Of a DNA stretch of 64,000 nt, positions 14,601-22,467 are shown piece by piece; within the stretch, counting starts at the first letter, position 1; each line of letters starts with the position of its first letter. The notes beneath the pieces were generated by a model. It made no database searches, had not been told where the DNA came from, and saw nothing but the letters and a program-made list of their open reading frames with translations. The stretch covers positions 164,037,609 through 164,101,608 of the forward strand of contig OZ024929.1 in the NCBI GenBank assembly GCA_964017235.1. The letters run 5' to 3'. Origin of the DNA: Sabellastarte sp. h YS-2021. Lineage: Eukaryota > Annelida > Polychaeta > Sabellida > Sabellidae. The position numbers and the translations under genes are program-made.

Positions 14601-17600
14601 GTTTACCATCCCAAACATCTAGGACCAATAATAAGCGAGTTATAAGCACTTTTTAGTTTGGCTGTCCTCATTTGACCTTGACTGTGGGGCCCAAGGTCAA
14701 ATCCGACCACACCAGAAGATTCCCAGCAGATGATTTCCTATATGTTGGTTTACCATCCCAAACCTCTAGGACCAATAATAAGCGAGCTATAAGCACTTTT
14801 AAGTTTGACTGTCCTCATTTGACGTTGAAGGAGGGGCCCAAGGTCAAATCTAACCACACCAGAAGATTCCCAGCCCATGATTTCCAATGTGTTGGTTTAC
14901 CATCCCAAACCTCTAGGACCAATAATAAGCGAGTTATAAGCACTTTTAAGTTTGGCTGGCCTCGTTTGACCTTGAATGAGGGGCCCAAGGTCAAATCCGA
15001 CCACATCAGAAGATTCCCAGCCCATGATTTTCTATAGGTTGGTTTACCATCCCCAACCTCTAGGACCAATAATAAGCGAGTTATAGGCACTTTTACCTTT
15101 GGCTATCCTCGTTTGACCTTGAAAGAGGGGCCCAAGGTCAAATCCGACCACACCAGAAGATTCCCAGCCCATGATTTTCTATATGTCCTCATTTGACCTT
15201 GACCGTGGGGCCCAAGGTCAAATCCGACCACACCAGAAGATTCCCAGCAGATGATTTCCTATATGTTGGTTTACCATCCCAAACCTCAAGGACCAATAAT
15301 AAGCGAGCTATAAGCACTTTTAAGTTTGACTGTCCTCATTTGACGTTGAAGGAGGGGCCCAAGGTCAAATCCAACCACACCAGAAGATTCCCAGCCCATG
15401 ATTTCCAATGTGTTGGTTTACCATCCCAAACCTCTAGGACCAATAATAAGCGAGTTATAAGCACTTTTACCTTTGGCTATCCTCGTTGGACCTTGAAGGA
15501 GGGGCCCAAGGTCAAATCCGACCACACCAGAAGATTCCCAGCCCATGATTTTCTATATGCTGGTTTACCATCCCAAACCTCTAGGACCAATAATAAGCGA
15601 ATTATAAGCACTTTTAAGTTTGGCTGTCCTCGATTGACCTTGAAGAAGGGGTTCAAGGTCAAATCCGACCACGCCAGATGATTCCCAGCCCAAGATTTCC
15701 TATATGTTGGGTTACCATCCCAAATCTCTAGGACCAATAATAAGCAAGTTATAAGCACTTTTAAGTTTGGCTGTGCTCATTTGACCTTGAAGGAGGCGCC
15801 CAAGGTCAAATCCGGCCACACCAGAAGATTCTAAGCGCATGATTCCCTATATGTTGGTTTACCATCCCAAACCTCTACAACCAATAATAAGCGAGTTATA
15901 AGCACTTTTGCCTTTGGCTCTCCTCATTTCACCTTGAAGGAGGGGCCCAAGGTCAAATTCGACCACACCAGAAGATTCCCCGCCCATGATTTTCTATATG
16001 CTGGTTTACCATCCCAAACCTCTAGGACCAATAATAAGCGAGTTATAAGCACTTTTAAGTTTGGCTGTCCTTGTTTGACCTTGAATGAGGGGCCCAAGGT
16101 CAAATCCGACCACATCAGAAGATTCCCAGCCCATGATTTTCTATAGGTTGGTTTACCATCCCCAACCTCTAGGACCAATAATAAGCGAGTTATAGGCACT
16201 TTTACCTTTGGCTATCCTCGTTTGACCTTGAAAGAGGGGCCCAAGGTCAAATCCGACCACACCAGAAGATTCCCAGCCCATGATTTTCTATATGCTGGTT
16301 TACCATCCCAAACCTCCAGGACCAATAATAAGCGAGTTATAAGCACTTTTAAGTTTGGCTATCCTCATTTGACCTTGAAGGAGGGTCCCAAGGTCAAATC
16401 CGTCCACACCAAAAGATTCCCAGCGCATGATTTCCTATATGTTGGTTTACCATCCCAAACCTCTAGGACCAATAATGAGCGAGTTATAAGCACTTTTAAC
16501 TTAAAAGTTTTAAGTTTGGCTGTCCTCCTTTGACCTTCAATGAGAGGCCCAAGGTCAAATCCGACCTCACCAGAAGATTCCCAGCCCATGATTTTCTATA
16601 TGTTGGTTTACCATCCCAAACCTGTACGACCAATAATAAGCGAGTTATAGGCACTTTTACCTTTGGCTATCCTCGTTTGACCTTGAAGGAGGGGCCCAAG
16701 GTCAAATCCGACCACACCAGAAGATTCCCAGCCCATGATTTTCTATATGCTGGTTTACCATCCCAAACCTCTATGACCAATAATAAGCGAGTTATAAGTA
16801 CTTTTAAGTTTGGCTATCCTCATTTGACCTTGAAGGAGGGGCCCAAGTTCAAATCCGTCCACACCAGAAGATTCCCAGCGCATGATTTCCTATATGTTGG
16901 TTTACCATCCCAAACCTCTAGGACCAATAATAAGCGAGTTATAAGCACTTTCAGTTTTGGCTATCCTCATTTGACCTTGAGGGAGGGGCCCAAGGTCAAA
17001 TCCGACCACACCAGAAGATTCCCAGCCCATGATTTTCTATATGCTGGTTTACCATCCCAAACCTCTAGGACCAATAATAAGTGAGTTATAAGCACTTTTG
17101 GCTGGCCTCGTTTGACCTTGAATGAGGGGCCCAAGGTCAAATCCGACCTCACCACAAGATTCCCAGCCCATGATTTCAAATATGTTGGTTTACCGTCCCA
17201 AACCTCTAGGACCAATAATAAGCGAGTTATAGGTACTTTTACCTTTGGCTATCCTCATTTGACCTTGAAGGAGGGGCCCAAGGTCAAATCCGACCACATC
17301 AGAAGATTCCCAGTGCATGATTTCCTATAGCTTGGTTTACCATCCCAAACCTCTAGGACCAATAATAAGCGAGTTATAAGCACTTTTAAGTTTGGCTGTC
17401 CTTGTTTGACCTTGAATGAGGGGCCCAAGGTCAAATCCGACCACGGCAGAAGATTCCCAGCCCATGATTTCCTATATGTTGGTTTACCATCCCAAACCTC
17501 TAGGATCGATAATAAGCGAGTTATATAAGCACTTTTAAGTTTGGCTATCCTCGTTTGACCTTGAAGGAGGGGTCCAAGGTCAAATCTGACCACATCAGAA

Positions 17601-20600
17601 GATTCGCAGCACATGATTTCCTATAGTTTGGCTTCACATTGCAAACCTCTAGGACCAATAATAAGGGAGATATAGGCACTTTTAAAGTCTGCTATGTGGG
17701 TTACTTCGGCACTCCGTGGATGACCTTGAATTAGGAGCTTCAAGGTCAAATGTGTGCAAGGTTGTAGAGGACATGTATATGTGTCATACAATATCACCTA
17801 TGAAGAGATTCAACCTTCTACCTATGAGGAACAGCCAGTAGAAAAATGTAGATTATTTTCAAAGAAATGCCCGTGGCGGCCATCTTGTTTTTCAGAATGA
17901 GGCTATTTTCCTTCCCAGAGAAGCTTACCCCCCCAATGAAGATATCCTGCAAATTTGGTGAACCTAGCTGCTGTTGTTTTCCTCTTAGAGCGTTAACGCC
18001 GAAAATTTCTCTACGCGCGGCGGCGTAGCGGACGCTAAACCAAAGGATCCACCGGATACTTCCGGTGGATACAATTAACCACTTTTGCAGATGAAAAGTA
18101 GACTGATTTCCTTCTGTTTGTAAAATATGGCTAGAAATCCATCATGGTTTCATATTTCCTTATGTATAAGCTGCTTTTTATTTATAAAATATTGCTAGGA
18201 AACCTGATGTTAAACTCTACATATTTTCAAATAGACGTATGTTAAATATCATTTATTTGTTTTTGGGGTGCGAGTTGTGTGTGCGAGTTGTTTTGGTCGC
18301 AACTTGCCGGTAATTCCTCTTTTGTCACTTCATATTGATATATCTATGTATGTATATTGTGAAATGACGGCATTTCGACGAGATTCACGGCGAATTTCGG
18401 GAGTGACGTTTCGGTCACAAGAGTTTGAAATTTAGTACTAACCATTTGCGTCATCTTCCTGTTAAAATGACGTGATTTGAACGGTGATTTTGAGTCATAA
18501 AAAGGGTAGGATTTTGTACTTTATAATGGGTTTTATGTGTATTCATTTAGTTTAATGCATAACCTATTTCATTTCTAATGTTACTATGTATTATTAGGCA
18601 CCAGTTGTGTCAATTACAGCACTTTTATAAGTTGTATTGTTTAAGATCAGTGATGTCATAATACAGTTTATCAGTTGTTAAGTTGTTGTCAGCTGTAGGC
18701 TTAACAACCGTGCTTAGTTCACAGGGTGATTTGATTTTAAAATTGGTCTGGGTTTGAATCTTGGGGTGGCAGGAGGTGTTTTTGGTAAGCTGAGTCTGGG
18801 TTTGAATCTTGAAGTGATCAGATGTATTTTTAGCATGCTAATGCTGGGTTTGAATCCTAAGTGTTAGGAGATATTTTTAACAGGCTCAGTTTGGGTTCGA
18901 ATGTTAAGGTTACAAGAAGTGTTTTACCGGGTTGTTAATATTTATATTTGGAGTTGATTTTATTTGTGTTTTACCAGAAGGTGTTTTGCTGGATTGAAGT
19001 CCAGTAACAGATTTAGGTTAGTAATTTACATCCAGAATTGTTATTTATTCTTAGTGATAATATATTGTGTATTATTCAGAAACCGTAAAGTCGGATACTG
19101 TTTAATAGGGTTTTAATCAGTATATTGGTAATTATAGACAGAGACCGTAAAGTCGGAGACTGGCTATATATTCGCTATCAGAGACCGTAAAGTCGGAGAC
19201 TGTGCCGGTGGTATACGTGATTAATTGTTGGTTTCAGTATATTTATCGCTATAGTTGGTAATACATTCCGTGTTGTATAGGTGGTACTTTATCTGGTAAC
19301 TATCACATTTCGGTTGAAGACCAAGCATTTGGTTTAATTTATAATATTTGTGTAAAGAATTTACACAGGTTTCTTGGGTCTGTTAGGGCGCAACCTTCAC
19401 ATTTTGTATAATTTTTTATATTCTGGTAATGTGTATTACTTGCTAAATGATTACCAGATTTTATCTGTTGTTGTTGTATGTCATATAAATTTGGCATATT
19501 TGAAGTGAAATAAGATGAGATCTGGTCATATTTTATCTTGTATTGTGGTATGTCATATAGATTTGGCATATTTTGAGATATGACAGTAATGTGTGGTAAA
19601 AATTTTTTGTGTGTGTTTTTATGTTGAATACATCTTTAACGTTTATTGATTTTATCTTGTATTCTTGTATGTCAAATAAATTTGACATATTTTAAGGGGA
19701 GGGAAGTGTGAAATGACGGCATTTCGACGAGATTCACGGGGAATTTCGGGAGTTCCGTTTTCGGTTACGGAGTTTGAAATTTAGCAGTAACCATTTACGT
19801 ACACATCCTGTGATGATGACGTGATTTGAACGGTGATTTTGAGTCTTAAAAAGGGTAGGATTTTGTACTTTATAATGGGTTTTATGTGTATTGATTTAGT
19901 TTAATGTATTACATGTGTCATTCTTAATGTTACTGTTTGGTATCAGACACCAGTTATGTGAATTACAGCACTTTTATAAGTTGTATTGTTTAAAATCTGT
20001 GATGTCATAATACAGTTTATCAGTTGTCAAGTTGTTGTCAGCTGTAGGTACAGGTATCTTAACAACCATGATTAGGTCACAGGGTGATTTGATTTTAAAA
20101 TTTGGTCTGGGTTTGAATCTTGGGGTGGCAGGAGGTGTTTTTGGCAAGCTAAGTCTGGGTTTGAATCTTGGGGTGGCAGGAGGTGTTTTTGGCAAGCTAG
20201 GTCTGGGTTTGAATCTTGGGGTGGCAGGAGGTGTTTTTGGTAAACTAATTCTGGGTTTGAATATGTAAGTGATGGGGAGTATTTTTAAATAGGTTGAGTT
20301 TGGGTTCGAATCTTGAGGTTACAAGCAGTGTTTTACTGGGTTGTTAATAATTAGATTGGAGTTTGATTTTATTGAAAGTGTTGTACCAGTTGTGAAGTGT
20401 TTTATCAGAAGGTGTTTTGCTGGATTGAAGAGTACCAGATTTAGGTTAGTAATTTACATCCAGAATTGTTATTTATTCTTAGTGATAATATATTGTGTAT
20501 TATTCAGAAACTGTAAAGTCGGATACTGTTTAATAGGGTTTTAATCAGTATATTGGTAATTATAGACAGAGACCGTAAAGTCGGAGACTGGCTATATATT

Positions 20601-22467
20601 CGGTATCAGAGACTGTAAAGTCAGAGACTGTGCCGGTGGTATACATGATTAATTGTTGGTTTCAGTATATTTATCGCTATAGTTTGTAATACATTCTGCG
20701 TTGTATTGGTGGTACTTTATCTGGAAACCAACTAACCATCACTTTTCGGTTGAAGACCAAACATTTGGTTTAACTTGTAATATTTGTGTAACAAATTTAC
20801 ACAGGTTTCCTGAGTCAAGAACACAGGTATTGTGTTCGTTTGGAATTACAACAGATTGTTGTAATAATGGTAACAGGTTGTAATAACGGTAATATATTGC
20901 GGTAACGGTAATATATATATTCGGGCTTTTATAGGTTATTACTATTATCACTAGCAGTAGTAATTTTGTAGTTTGAAACTTAGTTTCTAGTAATATTTAT
21001 ATTTCGTATCTGTAATACAGTAATACAATTTAATTTAGATTTGCTGTGTATTATTGTATTTGTATTGCTGGATATTTTATATTAGATTTAATAAATGTCA
21101 AATTTATATTAATACGGTGTTATTAATAAGTTGTTACATTAAATCTAAAGATTTTATTGGTATTATTCTCTTGCGAAGATTAAGGTCAATCTTCCTCCGT
21201 TAGGAGTCAGGTCAATGAACTCAGGCAATTTTAAGGTTGTTGCGTAACATATTGGTGATTAAAGTTTTTGTCCTAACAAATTGTTAGGTGGGGGCTCGGA
21301 GCTGGGATATGTTGTAAATCTTGTAGGGCGCAACCTTCACATTTTTGGGGGCTCGTCTGGGATTTATACATCTGTTAGGGCGCAACCTTCACATTATATG
21401 TATATTTAAATTCAAATACTGTATTAATGTTAAAACTAAGAGTAAACTAATCTCATAATGGTTTACGAAGTGGGTGTTAGCAGTTATAAGTTTTTAACTT
21501 CAGCTATCAACCTTTTCACATAAATTCTGAGTTGTACAGGGGTATACTGAAATTTACGGTTTATGATTTCATTGTAAAATATTTATTAAATGTATGCATG
21601 TATACCTATACAGAATTGAAATAAATATTATTGTTATTGTTATTATTGTTTACATCCACATATATACACACAGGGCGTGAATAACCTAAGAACGGTCAAA
21701 GTAGACCGAGTTTCTGTCCCGTCGCCAATTGCTATTGATATACCCGTACTGATGGACACAATGGCGAGGGACAGAGCTCACATGCACTTGTTTTCTGTGT
21801 AAATTTTGTACGGCATATTTGTACACATATTACTACAAGTATAAAGTGTTATTTAGTTTCTTTAAGGTCTGTATATGTGCCGTTCACTTATATTTTATGC
21901 CAATCAAACTGGCATATATATATTTCAACCAATTTTCAAAATGTAAACAAACATTCAACATTACATAGTTATCTACAAAATAAATTCCTGGATTCCAAAA
22001 GCAGTTTCATTTAATGGCATATGTATTGTAAACTGGATACAGCTATAATAGGCATAACAAGGAGTTTTGAAAATGAATACAATAATTCCCCATAGTTCGA
22101 GATTTACACAGAAAACAGGTACATGGGAACTCTGTCCCTCGCTATTGCGTACCGTCAAAAATATCAACAGCAATGCGCGACGGGACAGAAACTCGGCCTA
22201 AGGTCAAAGCTACCCACTGGTGCTTACCAACTCACATGTGGTGCGCACCACTCGTGAATTTCCGCCTGAACGCAGCATTACACATCCTTGCCGGATGTTA
22301 ATAGTATAGCGACACACTAACCAGTGGCCTTTGATTTGGGTAAAGCTCTGTAGTTCATTTCTAAGTAATAATCCCAAAGGTGCAGATGACACCACAAGTG
22401 CAATCTCGCTTAAGGACGTTCCAGTGTGTCCACTCACAAAGTTTTCTTTTACATCTTTATAGCTCAT
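2482..22467 (-). CDS. PIGW: PIGW/GWT1-like GPI inositol acyltransferase, whole gene (7 coding exons)
   Basis: Family knowledge: PIGW (yeast Gwt1) is a multi-pass ER membrane enzyme that transfers an acyl chain from acyl-CoA to the inositol of GlcN-PI during GPI-anchor synthesis. Seen here: exons joined on the minus strand are 22467-22322, 8171-7758, 7380-7212, 5617-5364, 4137-3999, 3592-3502 and 2696-2482. Every intron is GT-AG and all phases agree, giving 1428 nt or 475 codons plus stop; the human protein is about 504 residues. Diagnostic family blocks are [13 protein letters not shown] (exon 2), [16 protein letters not shown] (exon 3), [10 protein letters not shown] (exon 4) and [12 protein letters not shown] (exon 5). 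Hydrophobic membrane segments run throughout, and the protein ends in KFW as the human one ends in QFW. No frameshift or in-frame stop was seen, so the gene looks intact. Introns are 14150, 377, 1594, 1226, 406 and 805 bp. The 5'UTR and promoter are not located. Confidence 0.93.
3502..3592 (-). CDS. PIGW: PIGW coding exon 6 (residues 375-405)
   Basis: This short exon was found by joining phases. Acceptor TTTCAG ends at 3593 and donor GTAGTT starts at 3501. It reads [20 protein letters not shown] then [10 protein letters not shown]: one membrane helix plus a short polar linker, as the family has after the SRR(L/M)ANL block. Confidence 0.82.
3999..4137 (-). CDS. PIGW: PIGW coding exon 5 (residues 328-374)
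   Basis: The acceptor TTTCAG ends at 4138 and the donor is ATG|GTGAGA. The exon encodes a membrane segment ([19 protein letters not shown]) and the conserved [16 protein letters not shown]; human PIGW has EAVSRRMANLAFCIWI at this place. Confidence 0.9.
4615..5060. mobile_element. MITE with TTATTACTAGCTGA inverted ends (PIGW intron 4)
   Basis: The 14-bp ends TTATTACTAGCTGA (4615-4628) and its reverse complement (5047-5060) bound a 446-bp AT-rich sequence with no coding potential. The right end touches the large foldback at 5054-5253. Confidence 0.55.
5054..5253. repeat. large foldback hairpin (PIGW intron 4)
   Basis: The arms 5085-5127 and 5178-5220 are perfect inverted copies (43 bp). A further 11-bp pair lies inside at 5133-5143 and 5162-5172 around an 18-nt loop. 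Outside them the complementarity continues, with small mismatches, to about 5054 and 5253. As RNA it would form a stem of nearly 90 bp. No open frame. Confidence 0.85.
5364..5617 (-). CDS. PIGW: PIGW coding exon 4 (residues 244-328)
   Basis: The acceptor TTCTAG ends at 5618 and the donor is ACAAG|GTCTGT. The exon encodes a hydrophobic segment ([20 protein letters not shown]), then [20 protein letters not shown], matching the family's luminal or cytosolic loop followed by a membrane helix. Confidence 0.9.
5764..6792. mobile_element. array-bearing Helentron-like element, family AACCCCAGCC, copy 1
   Basis: The left motif AACCCCAGCCC (5786-5796) reappears in a terminal hairpin at 6765-6791. Between them lie a non-repetitive part (5800-6170) and units of about 156 bp with the landmark GTTGCCATGGCAAC at 6183, 6431 and 6587 (one unit partly deleted). 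A GC-rich stretch (6725-6760) precedes the hairpin. Copy 2 is at 58700-59473 in the same orientation. It lies in PIGW intron 3. No protein-coding capacity. Left motif plus right hairpin plus central repeats is the layout known for bivalve pearl and HINE/Helentron elements; assignment to that class is inference. Confidence 0.6.
7212..7380 (-). CDS. PIGW: PIGW coding exon 3 (residues 187-243)
   Basis: The acceptor TTGTAG ends at 7381 and the donor is CGG|GTGAGT. The exon carries [20 protein letters not shown] and [15 protein letters not shown], both conserved in PIGW. The split Arg codon (AG from exon 2 plus G) keeps the phase. Confidence 0.92.
7758..8171 (-). CDS. PIGW: PIGW coding exon 2 (residues 49-187)
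   Basis: The acceptor is a TTCAG ending at 8172 and the donor is CAG|GTAAAG at 7757. The exon encodes membrane segments followed by the block [14 protein letters not shown] and [13 protein letters not shown], the strongest PIGW/GWT1 signature in the window. The open frame continues 5' of the acceptor by chance as MGDNYSLD..., which is intronic. Confidence 0.92.
8262..10985. other. PIGW intron 1, part without recognisable gene
   Basis: AT-rich sequence. At 9345-9480 and 9715-9790 two diverged stretches share a landmark like GAGGT(C/T)TG(T/C)(A/G)CTCT followed by GTGCTTTC, suggesting an old repeat. I see no gene, RNA or clear element boundary in the rest. Confidence 0.4.
10990..11745 (+). repeat. 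R146 tandem array, about 5 units
   Basis: Five units of 146 bp (the last 140) share AACCAATGTCCCTACCAAGT, with landmarks at about 11104, 11250, 11396, 11542 and 11682. The array ends abruptly against the truncated 5' end of the LINE at about 11747. Open frames across it are artefacts of the repeat. Confidence 0.85.
11747..13899 (+). pseudogene. non-LTR retrotransposon (LINE) reverse transcriptase fragment, 5'-truncated and broken
   Basis: Several frames together spell a reverse transcriptase: [13 protein letters not shown], then [54 protein letters not shown], the catalytic FADD at 12696-12707, [19 protein letters not shown] in the thumb, and [18 protein letters not shown] before the stop near 13899. 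The usual GVPQGS has D for G. There is no endonuclease domain, so it is 5'-truncated. A stop at 11885 and several frameshifts disable it. The layout is that of CR1/Jockey-type LINEs; the exact clade is not decided. A hAT MITE splits the coding region at 13281-13656. The 3'UTR continues in pieces: 13900-14006, 18317-18357 and 21394-21652, the last ending in a TTATTG-type tail. Confidence 0.85.
13281..13656. mobile_element. hAT-type MITE inserted in the LINE
   Basis: The LINE sequence is duplicated as GCAAATAG on both sides (13273-13280 and 13657-13664), an exact 8-bp target duplication. The ends are TAGTGGTG and CAACACTA, imperfect inverted repeats, with further inverted AACCGGTT-like motifs inside. 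Removing 376 bp plus one duplication rejoins the LINE reading frame region. No coding capacity. Confidence 0.9.
14434..18076. mobile_element. satellite-bearing Helentron/pearl-like element, large copy
   Basis: The left end reads AATTGTATCTACCG (14434 on). The right end holds a hairpin ATCCACCGGA-TACT-TCCGGTGGAT (18044-18066) followed by the reverse complement of the left motif. Between them are the 147-bp array and a single-copy tail (17690-18040) with GGCGGCCATCTTG and a GC-rich stretch. Related copies are at 1020-1765 (few units), about 53985-55790 (inverted) and 59740-59870 plus 63932-64000 (split by another insertion). Confidence 0.6.
14465..17690. repeat. 147-bp satellite array, about 21 units
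   Basis: Landmark ATAATAAGCG recurs at 14481, 14628, 14775, 14922 and 15069, that is exactly every 147 bp, and on to about 17670. Each unit contains GGGGCCCAAGGTCAAATCC, CCAGAAGATTCCCAGC and CTAGGACCAATAATAAGCG. One unit is broken near 15183-15190. Because 147 is a multiple of three, long open frames run through units on both strands; they are not genes. Confidence 0.95.
18358..19401 (+). mobile_element. LTR of degenerate LTR retrotransposon, first copy
   Basis: It begins TGTGAAATGACGG and ends GCAACCTTCACA, with perfect 6-bp inverted termini TGTGAA/TTCACA. It is about 1044 bp and collinear with the second LTR at 19707, but is missing the second LTR's 3' portion (after about 20810). It contains repeated GACCGTAAAGTCGGAGACTG motifs at 19142-19201. 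It was inserted in the 3'UTR of the LINE. Confidence 0.75.
19402..19706 (+). mobile_element. residual internal region with polypurine tract
   Basis: The 305 bp between the two LTR copies is AT-rich, with three loose repeats of TTTTATCTTGTATT and TATGTCATATA. It ends in the polypurine tract AAGGGGAGGGAAG (19694-19706) immediately before the TGTGAA of the next LTR. No gag or pol remains. No primer-binding site follows the first LTR. Confidence 0.65.
19707..21341 (+). mobile_element. LTR, second copy (1.6 kb)
   Basis: It begins TGTGAAATGACGG directly after the polypurine tract and ends TTCACA at 21341. It shares about 1.1 kb with the first copy, then has about 520 bp the first copy lacks. It includes a 48-bp minisatellite (20105-20255) and the GTAAAGTCGGAGACTG repeats at 20570-20640. 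Open frames here are repeat artefacts. Confidence 0.75.
20105..20255 (+). repeat. 48-bp minisatellite within the LTR, 3 units
   Basis: The unit contains CTGGGTTTGAATCTTGGGGT and GGCAGGAGGTGTTTTTGGCA. Three nearly identical copies lie here. The first LTR has diverged, degenerate versions at 18745-18900. The 16-codon period gives a spurious glycine-rich open frame. Confidence 0.85.
21346..21363 (+). other. tRNA-Pro-type primer-binding site
   Basis: TGGGGGCTCGTCTGGGAT lies 4 bp after the end of the second LTR. It matches the reverse complement of the 3' end of animal tRNA-Pro at 17 of 18 positions (T for C at position 13). After only 30 bp comes another LTR-type end, GTTAGGGCGCAACCTTCACA, and then the LINE resumes at 21394. 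Confidence 0.75.
21653..22321. other. PIGW intron 1, 5' part, no gene seen
   Basis: Two inverted stretches about GGTCTACTTTGACC.. and CAATAGC..GGGACAGA: GACCGAGTTTCTGTCCCGTC at 21701-21720 faces its complement near 22172-22195. A 500-bp inverted-end element is likely. Nothing coding. Confidence 0.45.
22322..22467 (-). CDS. PIGW: PIGW coding exon 1 (residues 1-49)
   Basis: The start codon is at 22467-22465. The peptide begins [19 protein letters not shown] and lines up with the N-terminus of animal PIGW, which has the same M-S-x(2)-K-x-(A/N)FVS...GT(S/T) pattern. The exon ends inside a Trp codon (TG) just before a GTTAGT donor. Exon 2 supplies the G, giving W then [14 protein letters not shown], which is collinear with the family. 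The open frame continues past the donor, but that part has no family similarity. Confidence 0.85.

Larger units (their letters stand above)
14007..18316. mobile_element. 4.3 kb composite insertion carrying the 147-bp satellite
   Basis: The LINE 3'UTR is interrupted between two copies of CTCTTTTGT (13998-14006 and 18317-18325), a 9-bp duplication. Inverted subterminal motifs lie inside: GACCAAAAC and ACTCGCACACACAACTC at 14024-14070, and their reverse complement at 18262-18300. Inside that, about 190 bp at 14140-14330 and 18066-18260 are direct copies in the same orientation flanking the satellite element. No transposase. Superfamily unknown; 9-bp duplications occur in MULE-type elements among others. 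Confidence 0.7.

Noticed and set aside
14672-17614. Long overlapping open frames on both strands resembling a 49-residue repeat protein
   Set aside because: They are the 147-bp satellite read through; the unit is a multiple of three, both strands are open at once, and no start, splice or domain signal supports coding.
20032-20268. Glycine-rich open frame with 16-residue repeats
   Set aside because: It is the 48-bp minisatellite inside the LTR.
22210-22321. Continuation of the PIGW exon 1 frame after residue 48
   Set aside because: A GTTAGT donor occurs at the point where similarity ends, and exon 2 completes the split codon; the rest is intron.
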